Positions 52,472-63,720 of a stretch of DNA of 64,000 nt are shown piece by piece. The position numbers were made by a program, and so were the translations under genes. Every line of letters starts with the position of its first letter. Position 1 is the stretch's first letter. Source of the DNA: Dugong dugon (taxonomy: Eukaryota; Chordata; Mammalia; Sirenia; Dugongidae); the NCBI GenBank assembly GCA_030035585.1, contig CM057476.1:1852501-1916500 (forward strand). Direction: 5' to 3'. The notes beneath the pieces were generated by a model. It did not search any database. It was not told the origin of the DNA and was given only the letters and a program-made list of their open reading frames with translations.

Positions 52472-53850
52472 CATCCCCAGGCAGTGCAAATGGTGAATGT
52501 GCTCGGGCGCTAACTGAAAGGTTGGAGGTTCAAGTCCACCTCCATGGACCATCCCTGGAAGGAGATACAAATTCCAATTTGGTAAAAAGTAGTAAATCTG
52601 CTCCTGTAAAAGACTGTTGTTGTTAGGTGCTGTGGAGTCAGTTTCAATTGATAGTGACGCTATGTACAACAGAACAAAACCCTGCCCCATCCTGCGCCAT
52701 CCTCACAATCATTGCTATGTTTGAGCCCATTGTTGCAGCCACTGTGTCAGTCCATCTCTTTGAGGGTCTTCCTCTGTTTCGCTGACCCTCTACTTTACCA
52801 AGCATGATGTCCTTCTCCAGGGACTGGTCCCTCCTGACAACATGTCCAAAGTATGTGCCATGAAGTCTCACCACGCCTTCTTCTAGGGAGCTTTCTGGAT
52901 GTGCTTCTTAAAAGACAGATTTGTTCGTCCTTCTGGCAGTCCGTGGTATACTCAATATTCTTGCCAACACCATAATTCGAAGACATCAATTCTTTTTCGG
53001 TCGTCTCTGTTCATTGTCCAGCTTTTGCATGCATATGAGGCAACTGAAAATACCGTGGCTTGGGTCAGGCACACCTTAGTCCTCAAAGTGGCATATTTCT
53101 TTTTAATCCTTGAAAGGTCTTTTGCAGCAGATTCGCCCGATGCAATAGTCGTTTGATTTCTTGACTGCTGGTTCCATGGGTGTTGATTGTGAATCCAAGT
53201 AAAATGAAATCCTTGACAACTTCAATCTTTTCTCCGTTTATCATGATGTTGCTTATTGGTCCAGTTGTGAGGATTTCTGTTTTCTTTATGTTGAAGTATA
53301 ATCCATACTGAGGGCTGTAGTCTTTGATCTTCATTAGTAAGTGCTTCAAGTCCCCTCTGCTTTCAGCAAACAAGGTCGTGTCATTTACATGTCGCAGGTT
53401 GTTAATGAGTCTTCCTCCAATCCTGATGCCCTGTTCTTCTTCATATAGTCCAGCTTCTCAGATTATTTGCTCAGCATACAGACTGAATAAGTATGGTGAA
53501 AGGATACAAACCTGATACACACCTTTCCTGACTTTAAACCACGCAGTATCCCCTTGTTCTATCCGAACAACTGCCTATTGATCTATGTACAGGTTCCTCA
53601 TGAGCGCGATTAAGTGTTCTGAGATACCCATTCTTCACAATGTTACCCATAACTTGTTATGATCCACACAGCCGAATGCCTTTGCATAGTCAATGAAACA
53701 TAGGTAAACATCTTTCTGGTATTCTCTGCTTTCAGCCAAGATTCATATGACATCAGCAATGATATCCCTCATTCTATATCCTTTAATACCTCTAAATTGT
53801 GGTACCTGGGTGGCCATGAGTCAGAAGCAATTCTACAGCAATGGAAACAG
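52472..53850 (+). mobile_element. AfroSINE (type B), split by a long RTE
   Basis: 52472-52616 (CCAGGCAGTGCAAATGG, GGTTGGAGGTTCAAGTCC, AAATCTGCTCCTGTAAAAG) and 53804-53850 (TGGCCATGAGTCAGAAGC, TACAGCAATGG) are the head and tail of one SINE. Confidence 0.8.
52617..53803 (-). mobile_element. RTE LINE, the longest copy here, nested in a SINE
   Basis: About 1.19 kb. From the tail (TGTTGTTGTTAGGTGC) it runs through the C-terminal domain, the RT thumb (53083-53373 open on minus: EDLKHLLMKIKDYSPQYG, TEILTTGP, DFILLGF) and palm into the fingers region (CCACGCAGTATCCCC, GATCTATGTACAGG, CTTTGCATAGTCAATG). The catalytic YADD motif reads HVND. Multiple frameshifts. Confidence 0.92.
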
Positions 53851-54634
53851 GTGCATGTATTACCTATTCTAAACAGATGAATGAATGAATGAATAATTCA
53901 AGCCAGGAGCTTTCACTGAGATAAACAAGTGAATAACTAATTAATAAATGAACAAGGACATGAATAGTAACTCAAGATATTATGCTAAGCCATCTTCCAA
54001 GCTCTCTCCTTGGGTCCAAAAATAAACAAATAAATTAATTAAATCCCCCTGACGGTACAAGTATAGAATTAATCAGAATTATTCTAGGAGAGACAAAAGA
54101 GTATGCTTGTACAGAGTGACTTTGGCAGATGTTTCTGATGTGTGTGTGTGTATCTCTTTATAGATAGAGAGGTAACCCTTATAAACAATACCAACAGAGC
54201 ATTTCACTTTTTTTTTCCATCTGGCAAATGAAAAGTCCTTTGGGCTTCAAAAGCCATTCACACCCATTGTACAGAAGGGGAAACTGAGGAGAGAGAAGTT
54301 AAAGAGACCTGCTTGAAGGAGCAGGGTCTGTCTTGGTCTTATAGGTGTGAGCTGACAATGCTGCTGTCTGTTCTCTCTCATGGGGCAGCTGCCTCAGGGG
54401 GACAGTGTGGGCACAGCCTGGTCCACGGAGACAGCAGGGTCTCTGCTGGCCAGCAGCTGCACCACAGCGTGTCTGGCAGCTTTTGAAAAGTTGTACTGCA
54501 CGTGCCCTCTCTACCCATCTCCAGAGCCACCAACTCTACAAAAACATCATTGTGGTGACTGGTAGGTCTGATTTTGGATAAGCTGCGGTGTTATCACAAG
54601 GATATACAGCTGTACGACATGTAATCTGGGAGTC
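53851..54634. other. Unique interval with a short (GAAT)n
   Basis: (GAAT)4 at about 53880-53896. 54235-54310 faintly resembles MIR in complement. 54380-54565 (+) is open but without domain. Confidence 0.45.
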
Positions 54635-54790
54635 AGCCTGGTGTCGTAAGAATAGCATGCACAGGGAGCTGGGAAACGGCCCTGCCACTCACGGTTAGCT
54701 GGATGATCTTGGCAAGACGGCTGGTTTCTCAGAGCCATCACTGACTCATCTTCAGGGCAAAGAAATTGGACCAGACAATTCCTTACGGTG
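54635..54790 (+). mobile_element. MIR SINE (diverged)
   Basis: GGTGTCGTAAGAATAGC..CCTGCCACTCACGGTTAGCTGGATGATCTTGGCAAG follows the MIR core. Confidence 0.55.
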
Positions 54791-55002
54791 CATCCCAATG
54801 CCAAGGCCCCCATTTCCAGGGGCCTTGTTAAATGATGATTTCACAAAGGAAAAAAAAAGAAAAAGTATTTTCTTCCTCAAGCTAAATTGGAAAATAGGTT
54901 ATGAAATTGATAACATCATTTGAAATTCATTATTATCCTGAAAACACATTATTCTGCAGGAATGTCCCTTTTGATCTTTGTAATGCTATTCTTTAGAATA
55001 AA

Positions 55003-55212
55003 GAGTCCCTGGGTGGTGCAAACCGTTAGGGTTCTCAGCTGCAAACCGAAGGGTTAGTGGTTCAAGTCTACCCAGAGGCACCTTGGAAAAAAGACCTGGT
55101 GATCTACTTTTGAAAATTCAGCCACTGGAAACACTGTGGGGCACAGCTGTATTCTGACACACATGGGGGCACCATGAGACAGGGTGGGCTCGACGGCAAC
55201 TGGTACTGGTAT
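55003..55212 (+). mobile_element. AfroSINE (type B)
   Basis: GTCCCTGGGTGGTGCAAACCG head, AGTGGTTCAAGTCTACCC, GGGCTCGACGGCAACTGG. Full length. Confidence 0.92.
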
Positions 55213-55490
55213 TCTCCAGAAGGTAGCCCTCCCTCTCAATAATTTATAGATTCTTATGTTATATGCTCACCAAATTCATGGATCACATGAAGATTAGATA
55301 CATCAAATATTATGAACAACAGATTCAGGACCCCTATATATTCTGAGGTCTTGAACAGTGGGTTGAATCTTTAAGATAAAACTTAGCAGAGTTAATTACA
55401 ATCAGTTCTGCTATAACGTGACCTATGCATGCTCAAAAGTCAGCGACTGCAAAATCACACTGTAAAAATCCCAGGGTTTATGGGGAAAAT
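55213..55490. other. Unique interval, possibly part of a DNA transposon
   Basis: CAGTTCTGCTATAACGTGACC at about 55404 resembles a mariner/Tigger-type MITE end, but I could not find its partner. Confidence 0.35.
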
Positions 55491-55650
55491 GGAGCCCTGG
55501 TGGCACAGTGGTTAAGAGCTCAGCTGCTAACCACAAGGTCGGCAGTTGGAATCCACCAGCCACTCCTTGGAAACCCTATGGAACAGTTCTACTCTGTCCT
55601 ATAGGGTCGCTGTGAGTCGGAATCGACTCAACGGCAATGGGTCTTTTTGG
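55491..55650 (+). mobile_element. AfroSINE (type A, short), with perfect target duplication
   Basis: GCCCTGGTGGCACAGTGG head to GGCAATGGGTCTTTTTGG. ATGGGGAAAAT occurs exactly at 55480-55490 and 55651-55661. CpGs in the body (GGTCGGC, GGTCGCTGTGAGTCGG) are retained. Confidence 0.96.
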
Positions 55651-55807
55651 ATGGGGAAAATGGGGCCACGGGCACAACACTCAAAAACTCTGTCAGTGAC
55701 ACGCTGATAGGAACCTAGTAAAAATGGCGGTACAGTTCTACACGTGTTAGATGGTTAAGAAATGCATAAATACTACAATAGTGAGTGTAAAAACGGCGTG
55801 GGGGCAC

Positions 55808-56234
55808 TGTCTGACCTCCTCTAACTTCACAAGGAGGAAGGAGAGTCAAGATCAACAGCCCAAGGCTGATTCTTATGAGGTGGAGGTCAGACAAGTCTCC
55901 TCTCTCCACAGTCTTTACCAGTTCTAACACCAACCGTCCCTCCCATGGCACTCTCTACTTTTCTGCTGGGTTTAATAATTCACCGCGATGGCCGCACAGA
56001 ACTCAGAGAACATACTCACGATTATGGGGCTTATTAGGGAAGTAACAGATTACAATTCAGGCTCAGGAACACTCAAGGATACAGTTCTTCCATCAGGACA
56101 GTCTCTTCCCAGCCATGCTCAAAGGCATACCTCTCCCTGGCCCTCAGTCTCTGCCCAGAGACACTCAGCTTTCTCTCTCCATGGGCCAAGAAGCCCACCA
56201 AGCTGTCTCCTGCTGCCAGGTCTCTGCCACTGGG

Positions 56235-56265
<31 letters not shown>

Positions 56266-56506
56266 GTCTCCTGGTTCTAGGAGCTTCTCAACACAGGGAT
56301 CTCAGGTCCAAAGGACATGCTGGCTCCTGGCTGTTCCTCCATGGTAGTGGTGGGATTCTCTCTCTTTCCTGCCTCCGGGTGGCTCATTTCAAGCCCAGCA
56401 AGATGCCAAAACTAACTAATTCCCTTGGTGGGCCATAATTACCCTATGACACAGTTTTGCCCAATCACTTGGGTGGAAGTTACAAGACCATGGCTAGAAA
56501 GGCCAC
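55808..56506 (-). mobile_element. Endogenous retrovirus solo LTR, copy B
   Basis: Starts TGTCTGACC, ends GGCCACA. Co-linear with copy A at 43190. Contains a (TC)n run at 56240-56264. Neither flank carries retroviral genes. The plus-strand frames at 55988-56438 are LTR sequence, not a gene. Confidence 0.72.
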
Positions 56507-56530
56507 ACAAAAGCTATCTCTAGCACCTCA

Positions 56531-56798
56531 GTGAGGATGGCGAGACTTTGTCTCACATACTTTGGACATGTTATCTGGAGGGACCAATCCCTGGAGAAGG
56601 ACATCGTGCTTGGTAAAGTAGAGGGTCAGCGAAAAAGAGGAAGATCCTCAATGAAATGGATTGACACAGCGGCTGCAACAACGGGCTCAAATATAGGAAC
56701 GATTGTGAGGATGGTACAGCACTTGGCAATGTTCTGTTCTGTTTTACATGGGGTCACTATGGGTCAGAACCGACTCAATGGAACCTAACAACAACAAG
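56531..56798 (+). mobile_element. RTE LINE 3' end
   Basis: GAGGATGGCGAGACTTTGTC to GGAACCTAACAACAACAAG. Open frame 56531-56788 spans the FGHVIWRDQSLEKDIVLGKVEGQRKRG block without a stop. Confidence 0.92.
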
Positions 56799-57057
56799 AA
56801 CAGTAAATGTGACACTTCATCTTGGAAAATACCTATAGTTTGCTTGTGGAAGTGGGTATCAGAAGGGTTGTAGCCTGTGAGTTATTGTGAAATTGGAAGG
56901 AAATTTTTATCTATTGATGTGGATGGCGTGGCTAATAAAGCCTGGGTGAACCGAGGTGGCAGGTAGATGTTGGAGGTGTGTATGCACATGTGTTTTGTAT
57001 GTTCACACACTGCTCAGTTCAGCTGGGAGCAGTTTTCTGTGTTCATCTAGTGTTTCT

Positions 57058-57370
57058 TACAGACCACCACCTGTTTGTCAGTGTGTTGTACTTTGGTCGC
57101 TTGTGTGTTGCTATGATGCTGGAAGCTATGCCACTGGTATTTCAAACACCAGCAGGGTCCCTAATGATGGGCAGGTTTCAGTGGAGCTTCCAGACTAAGA
57201 CAGACTAGGAAGAAGGGCCTTTCAATCTACTTCTGAAAATCAGCCAACGATAATTCTATGGATCACAATGGTCAGATCTTCAAGTGATCATGGCAGTGAT
57301 GTAGGACCAAGCAGCATTTTGTTCCATTGTGCGTGGAGTCGCCATGATGGCTCGATGGCAGCTACCAACA
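57058..57370 (+). mobile_element. tRNA-Gly AfroSINE, headless
   Basis: CACCACCTGTTTGTCAGTGTG, GGTATTTCAAACACCAGCAGG, CCAGACTAAGACAGACTAGG, GTGATGTAGGACCAAGCAGC, GGCAGCTACCAACAAG. The tRNA-like promoter is missing. Confidence 0.85.
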
Positions 57371-57530
57371 AGTCTTACAACCTTGTGAGGTAGGTGCAGT
57401 TATCCCATTTTATAGACAAGGAAATTGAGGCACAGAGATTTAGAGAACTGGCCGGGTATCACATAGCTGGCAGGTGATGGCATAGGATTTGACTTCAAGG
57501 AGTTTGTCTCCAGAATCTGCACTTGACGTG
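57371..57530 (-). mobile_element. MIR SINE
   Basis: AACCTTGTGAGGTAGGTGCAG..TAGACAAGGAAATTGAGGCACAGAG..ATCACATAGCTGGCAGG: complement of MIR. Confidence 0.7.
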
Positions 57531-57752
57531 GATGGAAGGAACATGTGTACAAAGGCTTAGGGGTTTTAGTGTCCTCTACACTGAGCTCCACCTCCAGCAA
57601 CAGATCAACAACCAAAAAAAAAAAAAAAGCACATGGCTTCTCTGACGCCTTCCTGGGACATGGATGCAAAGAAAACAGGAAGCGATAAGCCCTGTCCATT
57701 TCACTCAGGACATACCACGCTGGAGAATTCAGTCTTGTTCCAGGCACCACTC

Positions 57753-57775
57753 TCTAGGGGGCGGGGTATAAATAC
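57753..57775 (+). promoter_or_regulatory. GC box plus TATA box, isolated
   Basis: TAGGGGGCGGGGTATAAATA: a Sp1-type GC box abutting a consensus TATAAATA, which would start transcription near 57800 (+). No downstream ORF or exon is recognisable, so it may be a chance match. The left part also matches a CTCF core at about 12 of 14. Confidence 0.3.
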
Positions 57776-58044
57776 ACTGGATTTAAGGGGATATAAATAA
57801 ACACATGTCCAATGGAAAGTAAGCAAGATGGTGAAGGAATTTAAAGCTCTGTCAGAGGAGAAGCTGGGAAGGAAATTAGGACATTTAGAAGCGAAAAACA
57901 CCAGGTCGATGTGAGAGTTTTCCTGGAATATTTAAATGGTTAGAAAACATCAAGAAGATCTGGGATAAAATCCTTTGTTTGCTTGCTTTTTCTATGAGCC
58001 CATGGAGCAGAACAGGACACGTGTGATAGGGCTGATATTTATTG

Positions 58045-58245
58045 AATACTTACCCAGTTACAGACCTTTTGGAAATATCATCTCAATTATCCTGGCAACC
58101 AACCCTGTGATACAGCTCTTGATATTCATCCTCATTATATAGATGAAGAACTTGAAGCAACGGAGATGAAGTGATTTTCCCAGTCACATTAGGCAGAGCA
58201 GGGATTTGAACCTAGGCAGTTTGACTTTGAAAACTCTACTCTTCA
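58045..58245 (-). mobile_element. MIR SINE
   Basis: TTATATAGATGAAGAACTTG..AGTCACATTAGGCAGAGCAGGGATTTGAACC, the complement of MIR with B-box. Confidence 0.65.
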
Positions 58246-58372
58246 TCCCCAAGCAGAAGAAACAAATTTTGCCTCCATATAACGACGAACTTTCTGGAAG
58301 TCAAAAGTGCCCTGGGATAGACCATGCTGCTTCTGGAAGTTGTCAACGTCTAGTCACCAGAGATGTTTCCAA

Positions 58373-58831
58373 GCCTGACCCAAGCCATGCATTTTCAATC
58401 ACCTCACGTGCAGGCGAAAGCTGGACAATGAGTAAGGAAGCCCAAAGAAGAATGGATGCCTTTGAATTTATAGTACTGGTGATGAATATTGACTACACCA
58501 TGGATGGCCAAAAGAGCGAACAAATCTGTCTTGGAAGTACAACCAGAACCTTCCTTAGAAGGAAGGATGGTGAGACTTTGTCTCACGTACGTTGGACATG
58601 TTATCAGGAGGGACCAATCTCTGGAGAAGGACATCATGCTTGGTAAGGTAGAGGGTCAGCAAAAAAGAGGAAAACCCTCAACAAGATGAACTGACACAGT
58701 GGCTGCAACAATGGGCTCAAACATAGCAACAATTGTAAGGATGGTGCAGGACTGGGCAACATTTCGTTCTGTCGTACATGGGGTCACTATGAGTCAGAAC
58801 TGACTCAATGGCACCTAACAACAACAACAAC
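58373..58831 (+). mobile_element. RTE LINE 3' part
   Basis: CCTGACCCAAGCCATGCATTTTC (LTQAM..F) to GGCACCTAACAACAACAACAAC. 58206-58646 is open across its start by fusion with upstream MIR sequence; a 3-bp loss in GGAAGTACAACC shifts nothing but removes one residue of the EEVQ motif. Confidence 0.9.
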
Positions 58832-59539
58832 ATAGCTATTGAAGAGGTGGTTGAATGACCACTTGAGGTGCTACATAAAGGCTATGCAAGGGCAGGTTGA
58901 ATAAGATTAGCTTTGAAGTTTACTTTCAAAACTTGCTATGGTTCTAGTAGGGAGTTGACAAAGCATGTTTCAAACAAATACAATGAAAAAAACTCAACCA
59001 AAAAACAAGACTGAGCAGCAACAGTGAGCAGGGACTAGTATAAGCTTGTTAATGTCTTCATCATCCAGCTATTCCTGGGTACAGTTTTGTAATAACTTGA
59101 TCTAAGGAAGAAGATTCATTTCCATTTTGAGAGGTGTAAATTCATTAAGCATGGCTGTCTGTAAGGTAAATACACAATCTAAAATGCAGAGAAGATTAAA
59201 GGTATATTTAAAATATATTTGCTTCATGGAACCTGGGAAATATAAACTGAAGGGCCTTTAAAATATTCCTTCCCTTCTTAAAACAAAACAAAACTTTAAA
59301 AAAAAAAAAAAAGTCCTCTGATCATACTGTTTCCTTTCAGCTCCGCACCATCTCGTGAAGAAGTTGTGTAGGCTTCTGTCTCCACTTCCCTTCTTCCCAC
59401 TCACTACTCAACTGGCTATCCTCTGGCTCCCCTGACCCCCTCTCCCTGTCCCTCAGCCCAACAGACCATCCTAAGTCCCAAATCTGCAGTATCTGAACCA
59501 CTCATTCATTTTTAAGTGCTCCATTTCCTGGTCTTTGTG
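58832..59539. other. Repeat-poor AT-rich interval
   Basis: A-runs at 59280-59312. No gene or repeat recognised before the L2. Confidence 0.45.
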
Positions 59540-60506
59540 AGGGATCATAGGCTCTTGGTTTTCTTCTCATGCCTGGACACTCATTCCTAGTCCATTTGGT
59601 CAACTCATTTTTTTCTTCACCAGTCTGCTAATAGTTGTCCATCTTCATGCTTCCATCATCTTTCATCTTGTCTTATTTTACACTCTCCATCTCAGCAACT
59701 TTTGAGCATTCTTCTCTTTCCACCAGCCCTTAAATGATGGGGTTCAAGGGTCCTCTTTTGTCCCCATTCCAAGCAATGGAGCAATCATGTCTACTCCTAT
59801 GGCGTTGGACATCACCCAGTTGGTGACGAGTCTCTCCACTGACTCATATCTCTCCAAGTCACGGAGCCATGCGTCCAGCTGAGAACTGTACATCTCCTCT
59901 TAGACATCTCCAGATAGCTTAACTCAACAAGTCCAAAATGGCACTCTTGCTCTCCCTGCCGGCCCTTCCTCTCCCTTCTCCCCCATCTTGGTGTCTCCAG
60001 TAATCTGTGAGTCATCATCCTTTTTTCCCTTTACCCTCTATCTAACCTAGCATCTAGTACCATCTCTTCTACCACCCAAATATCTCTCAAACCAGTTGGC
60101 TTTTTCCATCCTCATTACCATTGCTCTTGCTCAGGACATCGTCAGTTCTGTACACTCTGTTCCTTTCTTGTCTCTCTAACCTCATCTCTTGCTACCATAT
60201 CTTCATACTCTGCACTCCAGCAAGACTGAATATTCTCAGCCCTGGAACATAGTTTCTCTCTCACTTGCCAGCCTTTGCACAAGCTATTTCCTCTTCCTGG
60301 GGCAGTAAATAACTTCTACTTTTTGTTTGGGTAATTCTTATTTATTCTTCAGGCATCTGTTTCAATGTCATCTCTGTTGTAAATCTTCCCAACATTGCAA
60401 ATTAAGGTGCCCTTTTATACACTCCCATGGTACCCTATACTTTCCCCAGTGATGGAATTTAATGTAGGACCGTAACTGCCTGTTTACTCATCTGTTTCTC
60501 CCGTTA
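59540..60506 (+). mobile_element. L2 LINE, long degenerate copy
   Basis: Follows L2 from the ORF end (ACATCTCCAGATAGCTTAACTC, AACAAGTCCAAAATGGC, TCATCATCC) through TTTGCACAAGCTATTTCC and TCAATGTCATCTC to the 3'UTR. No frame is maintained. Confidence 0.6.
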
Positions 60507-60531
60507 GGTTTTGTTTTTTTTTTTTTTAAAT

Positions 60532-60649
60532 GGGGCCCTGGTGGCACAGTGGTTAAGAGCTATGGCTGCTAGCCAAAAGGCCAGTGGTTCAAATCCACCA
60601 GCTGTTCCTTGAAAACCCCATGGGGCCGTTCTACTCTGTCCTATAGGGT
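60532..60649 (+). mobile_element. AfroSINE (type A), 3'-truncated, in the retrocopy poly(A)
   Basis: GGGCCCTGGTGGCACAGTGG head to CTGTCCTATAGGG; the last ~50 bp are absent. AGGTTTTGTTTTT to the left and AGGGTTTTGTTTTT to the right suggest insertion into the retrocopy's A-tail. Confidence 0.85.
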
Positions 60650-61102
60650 TTTGTTTTTAATAGTAAAACTTAATTTCCATTTCTATTTCCTTTAACATAA
60701 TTTCAAATTAGGTCTGTTCCTCTGAGTAGGGCATGGATTTCCAGGGCCCCATATGTTGACACCTAACATTCTGCCCATTGAGAACTTATCTATAGATACA
60801 GAAAGAGGAGATTCCATCAATATACAAGAATCAAATTTTGTGAGGGTGGAATAATTAGCTCTTATGATGTATAGTCACCACCTCTGTTGGGTCATAATGA
60901 TAATGACTGAATTTTCTTTCTTGCAAAGGTTAGTGTTGTTTTCTATTTTGTTTTTAAGTAAAAGGTCAGAATCTGTGAAAACGCTTAAGCCTTGTCCTTA
61001 TTTCTCTTACTTTTAAAATAGCAGATGTTTGGAGATTTTTAATTCTTCATGAGTTCAAGCTGGGACATGACTGTGATTGATGCGGTCTATTTAACATACT
61101 GA

Positions 61103-61311
61103 GGAGCCCTGGTGGCGCAGTGGTTAAAACAGTTTTCGGTTTGAACCCACCAGCCACTCCTTGAGAGAAAGATGTGGCAGTCTGCTTCCATGAAGATTGC
61201 AGCCTTGGAAACCCTGTGGGAAAGTTCTACTATATCCTACAGAGTCGCTGTGAGTCGGAATCAACTTGACAGCAATGGGTTTTTTGGTTTTGTTTTTTTT
61301 TTCTTTAATCC
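61103..61311 (+). mobile_element. AfroSINE (type A) inside the TMEM14C retrocopy
   Basis: GGAGCCCTGGTGGCGCAGTGG head, mid segment GAGAAAGATGTGGCAGTCTG, GGAATCAACTTGACAGC and a T-rich end. Flanks AACATACTGA (61093-61102) and AACGTACTAA (61312-61321) are the diverged duplication. Its tail supplies the TAA (61305-61307, complement) that now closes the retrocopy frame. Confidence 0.92.
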
Positions 61312-61735
61312 AACGTACTAACTTCAAGTTTGGTGACCATCAGCAAACTGGTACCTGCAATTAAGCCCACAGGCATAAATTTTCCAGAGTGGTAGAATCT
61401 CACTCCCATAATGCCAGCCAAGGTCCCAGACGTAGCTTGGAAAACCCAAACATTCCTGGGATCCTGAGACAGCTGGTAAGCACCCAGGCCTGCTAACCCT
61501 CCAAAGAGGAGCCCAGCAGCCAGGGGTGGGCCGCTACCTGCATCTGCACAGCCAGTGATCCCCCCAGAAGCAACCAATGCTGCATAGCCACAGCCAAGCC
61601 AATGCAAGGCACCAGTGGGCATTGTTCTCCTCCCTCTCTGTCCAACCCAGAGAGGACACCAGGCCTGCACCTGAACCGCTCTCCCACGGTCAGCTCCAGG
61701 CACAAGCGAGCAGAGGCTTCCTTCCATTCACTTGT

Positions 61736-63157
61736 TAATTCCAAGGACTGAGACAGTTTTATTGCTGGCATGTAGTAGATTCTCAGTAAGCATTTGCTGG
61801 ATGGATATGAAAAGACCGCGGTCCTACGCCATGTTTTGCAGCCAATCCATCTTTGCCCACTCTTAGCTGTTGCACCTTATTTCATGCACTGAATTATGCA
61901 ATAATATTTCATCACAACAGAATATTGTCTGATACAGCGCCTCCTAGGTTGGGAAGGGGTTAATGCGAGGACCACAGAAGTCAGAATCTTCAGAGTTTGG
62001 ACATAAAAGTAGCCACTTAGAAGGATAAATTTGCCCATGTGTCTTATGAACTTGGTCTTAGGTTTGCAAGATTTTGGGGTTCGTTAACTCTGTATTTTAG
62101 ATTTGTTTTTAGGGAGTCCATAATAAGACCACACTGTGGTGCACTCATTGATAATGTGGTAACAAAATAATTACATGCCAGAAAGTGCACTTTCTTAAAC
62201 CATTAATCAAGGGAATTTATTCAAAGTTGAATAATGGGAAAAAAGGAAAGATCAGACCTATTTATCATTACAAAGCACTTACACTTCAATTTTAGAGGAA
62301 ATACTTTGTAACCCCAAATTTTGACCAAATAAATTATTTTGCAGGTATTAAATATCATAGAGATATGGTACCCACATAGGATGGTGGGCTGTCTTGATAA
62401 TTTGGTCAATGGATCGTTTCCTTTTGAAAGTGGATAATGTATATGGCCTGTTCACTTGTGGGAAATACTGATTAGATAAATTCTTCAGGAAAGGGATAAC
62501 TTTCCAGTTCAGCGTGGTTTCAATCGACAAAGAAAACTGAGATATGACTTCTGTGTCACAGAAAGTAGCTGTATTAAAGAGTTCCTTTGTATATGTAATA
62601 AAATAGAAGACGTTTTAAGCACTTAGAGTGTTCCACATCTAAGATAGCAGCTCCAGTAAGACTAGATCTCACTTATCCTATTGTGGTGGAGTGGTAATAT
62701 ATGATCCATGATTTTGTTTGAAATATTGGGTCACTTTCCTTTGATTTTCAAGTCGCCCCACTTGCCCACGCTACTTTAATGCATTATCACTGCTATATCC
62801 TAGTGCCTTTTCCAGCCGGGGAGGCTCTACGCCAGGTAGGTTTCTCACGTGCAAGTCAGCCCTCCAAGGAGATAGCTTCAAAGCCATGCCTTTCTGATAA
62901 CAGGAAATGACAGGCTCATATTCTAGAATACAATAACTGGGCCAGGAAAGAAAGATATACAGGATTTGAAATCAACATTTAGGCCTGACCATTAAAAAAA
63001 AAACAAAAAACAAACTGAAGTTAATAACATGTGCTATGGGCTCCTGGTGGAAATTTATAAATAAACCCACCGGATAAAGCATGTATTTCCTTTGTTCTGC
63101 ATTCAAAGGCCTTTTTTTATGCAAAGCTTTAGGCTAATCAAGAAAATTAGATGAAGG
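61736..63157. other. Repeat-poor interval
   Basis: No gene recognised. 62100-62540 is AT-rich without repeats, with ACAAAATAATTACATGCC and TTAAACCATTAATCAAGG (homeodomain-like). 63000-63015 is an A-run. Confidence 0.4.
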
Positions 63158-63310
63158 AAACTCGTTGCAGAGAGTTAATTCTGACTCACAGCCACCCTCT
63201 AGGACAGAGTAGAACTGCCCCATAGGGTTTCCAAGGAGTGGCTGGTGGATTCAAATTGCCAACCTTTTAGTTAGCAGCCGAGCTCTTAACCACTGTGCCA
63301 CCAGGGCTCC
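63158..63310 (-). mobile_element. AfroSINE (type A, short)
   Basis: AACTCGTTGCAGAGAGTTAATTC to ACTGTGCCACCAGGGCTCC in complement. ATCAAGAAAATTA (63137-63149) and ATCAAGGAAAATTT (63313-63326) approximate the target duplication. Confidence 0.9.
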
Positions 63311-63474
63311 AGATCAAGGAAAATTTGTGCTAAAACTTTTATATGGCTGTCTTTCAATAAAACTTCAATGTATCGCCTCTTCTCGTCTTTTGGCGACATG
63401 AAGACACCAAAGGCAATCTCTCAATTGCTCCAAGTGATAAAACTGTGCTTGATAAAATAATATAAAATACAGAT

Positions 63475-63720
63475 GACGTGTGTCATTTCCAGGCTAGGAC
63501 GACCAGTGGCTATTATGTTCCTTTCCCCTTTGCCATGGAGACTGGCAATGCTTCAGCTGAGAGCTCAGTTAGCCTGCACCCCCAGCTGAGGACAGTGAAG
63601 AACAGAACCCAAAGGTCTGTGATGGGCGTGGAGCCTGAGCAGGAAATAAACCTTGTCTTTAAAGTCACTGTAATTTTGGAGGTGTTTGTTACCTTGACTA
63701 ACTTAGCCTATCCTGACTGA
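63475..63720 (+). mobile_element. MLT1-like LTR (MaLR)
   Basis: GATGGGCGTGGAGCCTGAGCAGG, AATAAACCTTGTC (polyadenylation signal AATAAA), TAATTTTGGAGGTGTTTGTTACC, CTATCCTGACTGAC: MLT1 3' end. The 80-codon plus frame across it is LTR, not a gene. Confidence 0.65.

Larger units (their letters stand above)
60507..61735 (-). pseudogene. TMEM14C: TMEM14C processed pseudogene (retrocopy), interrupted by SINEs
   Basis: The minus-strand frame from 61622 to about 61312 encodes a protein clearly related to TMEM14C, the small inner-mitochondrial-membrane protein needed for porphyrin transport in haem synthesis. Landmarks in order: [80 protein letters not shown]. These cover nearly the whole ~110-residue family, including its membrane segments. 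There are no introns, the start is altered (a few N-terminal residues are deleted) and a string of upstream codons is open only by chance. An AfroSINE (61103-61311) splits the last codons; the end (AGTATGTTAAATAG in complement) and a long 3'UTR continue to about 60650 and finish in a T-run. No promoter. The nearest paralogue, TMEM14B, fits less well. Confidence 0.9.

Noticed and set aside
55988-56438. Ser/Leu-rich plus-strand frames of about 110 codons
   Set aside because: They lie in the solo LTR and include the translated (TC)n repeat.
43190-56506. The two related LTRs (43.2 and 55.8 kb) as ends of one provirus
   Set aside because: The 11.7 kb between them is unique sequence, SINEs, RTEs and MIRs with no gag/pol/env-like frame; they are better explained as independent solo LTRs.
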